Origin: Rhodocyclaceae bacterium
GTDB taxonomy: Bacteria > Pseudomonadota > Gammaproteobacteria > Burkholderiales > Rhodocyclaceae
Direction: 5' to 3'
DNA length: 9,381 nt
NCBI GenBank assembly: GCA_025361105.1
Contig: JANYAW010000188.1
Location: 1-9,381, forward strand
In this document: positions 5,602 through 9,381 of the stretch, piece by piece
Position numbering within the stretch: the stretch's first letter is position 1
Layout: every line of letters begins with the position of its first letter
Made by a program: the position numbers and the translations under genes
Notes under the pieces: model-generated
The model's input: the letters and a program-made list of their open reading frames with translations, nothing else
What the model was told of the DNA's origin: nothing
Database searches by the model: none

Positions 5602-6594
5602 ATGCATATTGATCTTCGCACGATCAGCATCAAGCCACAGCGACAGGCTTTCGATCATCTGATTCGTCGTTTTGGTGACAAGCAGGCATCACGCTACCAA
5701 GAGGGCAGTTACGACATTCAGGCTGTTGAAAACTTGCATTACCGTCCGACGTGGGATCCTGATCAAGCGCTGTACGACGAAGGTATCACCAGGATTGTTA
5801 TGCAAGATTGGTATGCAATCAAAGATCCGCGTCAGTTTTATTACAGCACCTACACGCTGACACGCGCGCGCCAACAGGAAACCACCGAAGCGAATTTCAA
5901 CTTTGTTGAAACGCGCGGCTTGGGTGACATGTTGCCGGAAAATCTGCGCCAAATTGCGCTGAACGTCCTAGTACCGCTGCGCCATGCGGCGTGGGGTGCC
6001 AACATGAACAACACCTTCATCTGTGGCTATGGTTACGGCACGACCTTTACTCAGCCGTGCATGTATCACGCAACGGATCATCTTGGTATTGCTCAATATT
6101 TGTCACGCTTGGGGCTACTACTCGGCGACACCGAGGCATTGGACAAAGGCAAGGCTGCTTGGATGGAAGGCGAAGCTTGGCAGCCAATGCGACGTTACTT
6201 AGAAGATTGTCTGGTGGTTCGCGACCCGTTTGAACTATTCGTGGCGCAGAACGCAGCACTGGATGGGCTGCTGTATCCGCTGATCTATGAACGCATTGTT
6301 GACGACTACTTGTCGACGCAAGGCGGCTCTGCCGTCGCCATGCTTTGCCAGTTCATGAACGATTGGTTTGATGAGACTTCCAAGTGGATTGATGCGGTGT
6401 TGAAGACAGTGGCGGCAGAGTCAAGCGCGAACCGCGCACAGCTGGAAATTTGGACGGCGCAGCACAGCGAAAAGGCAGCAAAGGCTGTGTTGCCAGTTGT
6501 TCGACTGGGGCTTGCCGACGAGGCAGACGATGCGGTTGTGGAAGCGCTGGCAGCGTTCAAAGCACGGATGAAAAAAACCGGCATCGCATTTTAG
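5602..6594 (+). CDS. dmpL: Phenol hydroxylase beta subunit (DmpL/PhL type)
   Basis: The 330-residue protein matches the beta subunit of soluble diiron phenol hydroxylases, the non-catalytic ferritin-like partner that packs against DmpN in the (alpha-beta-gamma)2 hydroxylase. Recognisable features are Phe-Tyr-Tyr-Ser-Thr-Tyr-Thr near residues 79-85, the Arg-His-Ala-Ala-Trp-Gly-Ala-Asn-Met-Asn stretch near 127-136, and Gly-Tyr-Gly-Tyr-Gly-Thr near 142-147. The length is normal for the family. It lacks the paired Glu-x-x-His diiron motifs, as expected for the beta chain. GGGGAGAG (5589-5596) precedes ATG 5602. In known dmp/phe/mop clusters dmpK comes directly before dmpL; here the catechol dioxygenase gene is in that place and no dmpK is seen. 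The stop codon overlaps the dmpM ribosome binding site. Confidence 0.94.
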   Translation: MHIDLRTISIKPQRQAFDHLIRRFGDKQASRYQEGSYDIQAVENLHYRPTWDPDQALYDEGITRIVMQDWYAIKDPRQFYYSTYTLTRARQQETTEANFNFVETRGLGDMLPENLRQIALNVLVPLRHAAWGANMNNTFICGYGYGTTFTQPCMYHATDHLGIAQYLSRLGLLLGDTEALDKGKAAWMEGEAWQPMRRYLEDCLVVRDPFELFVAQNAALDGLLYPLIYERIVDDYLSTQGGSAVAMLCQFMNDWFDETSKWIDAVLKTVAAESSANRAQLEIWTAQHSEKAAKAVLPVVRLGLADEADDAVVEALAAFKARMKKTGIAF

Positions 6595-6602
6595 GAGGTG
6601 AT
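6593..6602 (+). promoter_or_regulatory. Unusually strong ribosome binding site for dmpM
   Basis: AGGAGGTGAT is complementary to ten consecutive bases of the usual bacterial 16S rRNA 3' end. It begins inside the dmpL stop codon (TAG 6592-6594) and places the GGAGG core five bases before ATG 6604. It fixes the dmpM start at 6604 instead of the in-frame GTG at 6598, which lies inside the site itself. Confidence 0.85.
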
Positions 6603-6603
6603 T

Positions 6604-6873
6604 ATGTCTACGGTATTCATTGCGCTGCAAGCCAACGAACAAACGCGTCCGATTATTGAAGCGATTGTGCTGGATAACCCGCATGCCATTGTCAATCAAG
6701 AGCCAGCGATGGTCAAAATTGACGCAGAAGGAACGCTGGTGATTCGGCAACAAACCGTTGAAGAACTTATGGGACGTGCGTTTGAACTGCAAGAACTGCA
6801 TGTCAATTTAATTTCACTCAGCGGCAACGTTGACGAGACCGACGAGACACTCACCCTTTGCTGGAACGCTTGA
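6604..6873 (+). CDS. dmpM: Phenol hydroxylase effector (coupling) protein (DmpM/PhM type)
   Basis: An 89-residue cofactor-free regulatory protein of the MmoB/DmpM family, which binds the hydroxylase near the diiron site and is needed for efficient turnover. The start Met-Ser-Thr-Val-Phe-Ile-Ala-Leu-Gln, the Arg-Pro-Ile-Ile-Glu-Ala-Ile segment (residues 15-21) and the Met-Val-Lys-Ile-Asp-Ala-Glu-Gly strand (36-43) fit the family fold. Length is typical. The start is chosen because ATG 6604 sits at ideal distance from AGGAGGTGAT; a GTG six bases earlier lies within that site. It lies nine bases after dmpL and 13 before dmpN, so it is certainly in the same operon. The very strong binding site could raise its output to match or exceed the hydroxylase subunits. 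Confidence 0.93.
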   Translation: MSTVFIALQANEQTRPIIEAIVLDNPHAIVNQEPAMVKIDAEGTLVIRQQTVEELMGRAFELQELHVNLISLSGNVDETDETLTLCWNA

Positions 6874-6886
6874 GCAGGAGATCAAA

Positions 6887-8431
6887 ATGGATGCAAAAGT
6901 AAATAGGAAGAAGCTCGGCCTCAAAGAAAAATACAAATTGTTGACGCGCGACTTGGGTTGGGAGCCAAGCTATCACGCCAAGGAAAAGATTTTTCCTTAT
7001 GCGACATACGAAGGCATCAAGATTCACGATTGGGATAAATGGGAAGATCCGTTTCGCTTAACGATGGATTCATACTGGAAATATCAGGCGGAAAAGGAGC
7101 GAAAGTTTTACGCCATCATTGATGCACACGCACAAAACAACGGTCATCTGAATTTGACTGATGCGCGTTACTTAAGTGCACTCAAAATTTTCCTGCAAGC
7201 GATAAGCCCAGGTGAATATGCGGCCAGCAAAGGCTTTGCCAGAGTGGGGCGAGAATTCCCCGGCGTTGGCACACAAGTAGCCTGTCAAATGCAGGCCATC
7301 GACGAGATTCGTCACGCGCAAACGCAGATTCATGCGATGTCTAACTACAACCGGTTTTACAACGGCTTCCACGCTTTCGCGCAGCAACGCGACCGCATTT
7401 GGTACACCTCTGTCGCGCGTTCGTTTTTTGATGATGCGATGTCGGCTGGCCCGTTTGAATTCATGATCGCGATTGGCTTCTCATTTGAATATGTGCTGAC
7501 CAATTTACTGTTCGTTCCCTTTATGTCAGGCGCGGCGTACAACGGCGACATGGCGACCGTGACTTTTGGTTTTTCTGCACAATCGGATGAAGCACGGCAT
7601 ATGACCTTGGGTTTGGAATGCATCAAATTCATGCTCGAACAAGACCCGGCGAATCTGCCCATCATTCAAAGCTGGATAGACAAATGGTTCTGGCGCGGTT
7701 TCCGTTTGCTGGGTTTGGTCGGCACGATGATGGATTACATGTTGCCAAAACGCGTGATGTCCTGGCGCGAGGCGTGGGACATTTACGGTGTGGCAAACGG
7801 TACTGCGCTGTTCAAGGATTTAGCGCGCTATGGCATTCGCCCGCCAAAGAGCTGGGACGATGCTGAAGCAGGCATAGATCACATGTCGCACCAATTTATG
7901 TTGGGGTTCTATCAATGGAGTTTTGGCACCTGCTTTCACAGCTGGATTCCGTCGGATGAGGATATGGCGTGGCTGGCGGAAAAATACCCGAAGTCATTTA
8001 ATCAATACTATTTACCGCGTTGGCAACACATCAAAAAACTGGCCGAGGCGGGCACGCCGTTCAAGAATTTCGGAGTGGCAAAGCTGTGCCAAACTTGCCA
8101 GTTGCCGACGGTGTTTACCGAGCCCGACGAGGCCTCACTACTATGCCATCGCGAGGGCGATTACAAGGGTGAGAAATACCACTACTGTTCCGATCATTGC
8201 AAAGAAATTTTTGACAACGAACCGGAAAAATACATTCAATCGTGGTTGCCGTTGCCGCAGCTTTTTCAAGCGCCGAATTTTGGCGACATTGGCGCATGGA
8301 TGGCCTGGGTCGATCTCAAAGATGGCATCGACAATGGCGACTATGTTGGCTCGCAAGACGAGGCCAATTTTCAAGCTTGGCGTGGCTTGGCAACGAGTAA
8401 CAGCAATGCCCAAGCGCAAGGAGAACAGTAA
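6887..8431 (+). CDS. dmpN: Phenol hydroxylase catalytic alpha subunit (DmpN/PhN type), diiron
   Basis: The 514-residue protein is the oxygen-activating subunit that hydroxylates phenols to catechols. The carboxylate-bridged diiron centre is formed by Glu110, Glu140, His143, Glu201, Glu235 and His238, including the two Glu-x-x-His motifs (Asp-Glu-Ile-Arg-His and Asp-Glu-Ala-Arg-His). The segment around 200-240 is nearly the family consensus. A YHS-like zinc module follows: Cys401-x2-Cys404, Cys420, and Tyr-His-Tyr-Cys434-x3-Cys438. This fits the structural zinc known in phenol hydroxylase of Pseudomonas stutzeri OX1. The last dozen residues are a polar Asn/Gln/Ala tail. The start at ATG 6887 follows AGGAG (6876-6880); an upstream in-frame TTG at 6830 would overlap dmpM and lacks a binding site. 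The stop overlaps dmpO by one base. Nearest alternatives are toluene ortho-monooxygenases of the same subgroup, which have the same architecture. Confidence 0.96.
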   Translation: MDAKVNRKKLGLKEKYKLLTRDLGWEPSYHAKEKIFPYATYEGIKIHDWDKWEDPFRLTMDSYWKYQAEKERKFYAIIDAHAQNNGHLNLTDARYLSALKIFLQAISPGEYAASKGFARVGREFPGVGTQVACQMQAIDEIRHAQTQIHAMSNYNRFYNGFHAFAQQRDRIWYTSVARSFFDDAMSAGPFEFMIAIGFSFEYVLTNLLFVPFMSGAAYNGDMATVTFGFSAQSDEARHMTLGLECIKFMLEQDPANLPIIQSWIDKWFWRGFRLLGLVGTMMDYMLPKRVMSWREAWDIYGVANGTALFKDLARYGIRPPKSWDDAEAGIDHMSHQFMLGFYQWSFGTCFHSWIPSDEDMAWLAEKYPKSFNQYYLPRWQHIKKLAEAGTPFKNFGVAKLCQTCQLPTVFTEPDEASLLCHREGDYKGEKYHYCSDHCKEIFDNEPEKYIQSWLPLPQLFQAPNFGDIGAWMAWVDLKDGIDNGDYVGSQDEANFQAWRGLATSNSNAQAQGEQ

Positions 8432-8790
8432 TGGCGGTCGTTGCAATGAAACCCTACGTTGGTGTGCCGCGTGATGTAGTCGCCAACTTCAATGGCATGC
8501 AACTCGTCTATGCGAGTTGGGATCACCACCTACTTTTTGCATCATCATTAATGATGTGTCTGCCACCGCAAATGAAGTTCCGCGAGTTCGTCGAAGGACC
8601 ACTAACGGTATTGCTACAACCCGACCCTGATGCAGGAAAAATCGAATGGAACAAAGTGCAGTGGCTCAAATCCGATCAAGCATTTACTCCCGACTTCGAG
8701 GCGAGTTTGAAAGATAACGGCATCGTGCACAAAGCACTGTTGCGCTTTAAGACACCGGGTCTCAATTCGCTGCTGAAGCAAGGGGCATAG
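8431..8790 (+). CDS. dmpO: Phenol hydroxylase gamma subunit (DmpO/PhO type)
   Basis: This 119-residue protein matches the small gamma subunit of the hydroxylase. Typical stretches are Met-Lys-Pro-Tyr near the start, Tyr-Ala-Ser-Trp-Asp-His-His-Leu-Leu-Phe-Ala-Ser (residues 27-38), and the Phe-Arg-Glu-Phe-Val-Glu-Gly-Pro-Leu segment (50-58). It contributes to assembly of the alpha-beta-gamma dimer and carries no cofactor. Its ATG overlaps the dmpN stop by one base (TAATG), with AAGGAG at 8418-8423 inside the dmpN coding end, so translation of the two is likely coupled. The next gene in classical clusters is the FAD/2Fe-2S reductase DmpP; here an unrelated small protein follows. Confidence 0.94.
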   Translation: MAVVAMKPYVGVPRDVVANFNGMQLVYASWDHHLLFASSLMMCLPPQMKFREFVEGPLTVLLQPDPDAGKIEWNKVQWLKSDQAFTPDFEASLKDNGIVHKALLRFKTPGLNSLLKQGA

Positions 8791-8791
8791 C

Positions 8792-9241
8792 GTGAAAAAC
8801 ATGCCGCTTTCACGCGAACAAATGGAGAGCCTCATACGGGTTTATTTCGCTGCCTGCAATCGGGCTGACCGTGATGGAATGATGGCTTGTTTTGAGGCTG
8901 ACGCAGTGCATCTATTTCCCGAAGGCAGCCCGTTCGGTGTGCTCGATGGTGCAGCGGCAATTGCCGATTGTTGGGTGCGCTGTGTCGCGGAATTGGGTTC
9001 GCATTGGACGGTGGACAATTTTGTTGGCGATGGGGAAAGCGGCCAAGCGGTTATCGAGTGGAGCCACTTCAAACATAAGTTGGGGCTGCTATTACGTGGC
9101 GACGAGTGGTATCGCTTTTCCGAGCGCGGGCTGATTACAGAAATCCGCGCTTACTACGCAGCGCCTACGCATGACGGCGTTACCGAGCATCGCATCGGCG
9201 GTTTTGACTATGCGGGCCGTGGCTATCCACTGATGAAATAG
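8792..9241 (+). CDS. NTF2/SnoaL-like small protein of unknown function
   Basis: The 149-residue protein has the look of the NTF2/SnoaL-like cone fold. A first helix carries Phe-Ala-Ala-Cys-Asn-Arg-Ala-Asp-Arg-Asp-Gly-Met (about 17-28), followed by Phe-Glu-Ala-Asp-Ala-Val-His-Leu-Phe (33-41), a Gly-Ala-Ala-Ala-Ile helix, and later strands with Ala-Val-Ile-Glu-Trp and Glu-Trp-Tyr-Arg-Phe. The fold covers isomerases, dehydratases, cyclases and the small subunits of ring-hydroxylating dioxygenases, so no reaction can be assigned. GTG 8792 is preferred because AAGGGG (8780-8785) is six bases before it; ATG 8801 is the alternative. The gene starts one base after the dmpO stop and is clearly part of the operon. 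It might handle an unstable ring-cleavage product or aid the hydroxylase, but that is inference from position only. Confidence 0.75.
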   Translation: MKNMPLSREQMESLIRVYFAACNRADRDGMMACFEADAVHLFPEGSPFGVLDGAAAIADCWVRCVAELGSHWTVDNFVGDGESGQAVIEWSHFKHKLGLLLRGDEWYRFSERGLITEIRAYYAAPTHDGVTEHRIGGFDYAGRGYPLMK

Positions 9242-9251
9242 CTCGCACATC

Positions 9252-9381
9252 ATGCCAATTACAGCTTTTGATCACTATACGATTCGCGCGCGCGATATCG
9301 CTGTTTCGGTGCGTTTCTACGAAAAAACCATGGAGCTAAGAATGCAAAGCATCAATGGTTTTGAGTTCCCTTTTTGCCTCA
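9252..9381 (+). CDS. VOC (glyoxalase/extradiol-dioxygenase fold) protein, N-terminal part
   Basis: The reading frame opens at ATG 9252 and runs off the window end after 43 codons. The N-terminus Phe-Asp-His-Tyr-Thr-Ile-Arg-Ala-Arg-Asp-Ile-Ala-Val-Ser-Val-Arg-Phe-Tyr-Glu (residues 6-24) is the classical first strand and helix of a VOC module, with His8 in the position that often binds metal. It could be a single-domain VOC protein or the start of a larger one; the substrate cannot be judged. It begins ten bases after the NTF2-like gene and so continues the operon. No good ribosome binding site precedes it, which suggests translational coupling. Confidence 0.75.
   Translation, partial: MPITAFDHYTIRARDIAVSVRFYEKTMELRMQSINGFEFPFCL

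Noticed and set aside
6598..6603. GTG start for dmpM two codons upstream of ATG 6604
   Set aside because: The GTG lies inside the ribosome binding site AGGAGGTGAT. ATG 6604 is ideally spaced and gives the family's usual N-terminus.
6830..6886. TTG start extending dmpN by 19 residues
   Set aside because: It overlaps the end of dmpM, has no binding site, and the extra residues do not look like DmpN. ATG 6887 has AGGAG at good distance.

Overview
The window carries part of a meta-pathway gene cluster for degrading a monocyclic aromatic compound such as phenol or a methylphenol. It is most likely from a Gram-negative proteobacterium, and the protein types and mid-range base composition best fit a betaproteobacterium (Rhodocyclales or Burkholderiales). 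This placement is an inference from gene content: a DUF1302/DUF1329 envelope pair, a DmpR/XylR-type sigma-54 activator, and a Dmp-type multicomponent phenol hydroxylase. No taxonomic marker lies in the window.

Layout. Bases 1-113 are the tail of an outer-membrane DUF1302-like protein. It is followed by a complete secreted DUF1329 protein (129-1427), two small palindromes and a strong intrinsic terminator (1490-1520). Next on the plus strand is a sigma-54-dependent activator with a V4R aromatic-sensing domain (1629-3398). A LysR regulator of the BenM/CatM type (3528-4439, minus strand) converges on it. A 203-base divergent control region (4440-4642) holds a near-perfect LysR box (4487-4501) and an inverted repeat. 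It faces a compact plus-strand operon: catechol 2,3-dioxygenase (4643-5578), phenol hydroxylase subunits DmpL, DmpM, DmpN and DmpO (5602-8790), an NTF2/SnoaL-like protein (8792-9241), and the start of a VOC-fold protein cut by the window end (9252-9381).

How the genes fit together. DmpL, DmpN and DmpO form the diiron hydroxylase and DmpM is its effector protein. Together they would hydroxylate a phenol to a catechol, which the dioxygenase then opens by extradiol (meta) cleavage. The order is unusual. The ring-cleavage gene sits at the front, where dmpK normally lies. The reductase gene dmpP is not next to dmpO, and two small accessory genes occupy that place. An electron-donating reductase must therefore be encoded downstream or elsewhere. 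Two unrelated aromatic-responsive regulators sit beside the operon. The LysR protein is placed to control it directly. I found no -24/-12 promoter for the sigma-54 activator anywhere in the intergenic DNA, and its sensor pocket carries a Leu where I recall the phenol-contacting His of MopR/DmpR. I see no RNA genes, insertion sequences or CRISPR arrays.
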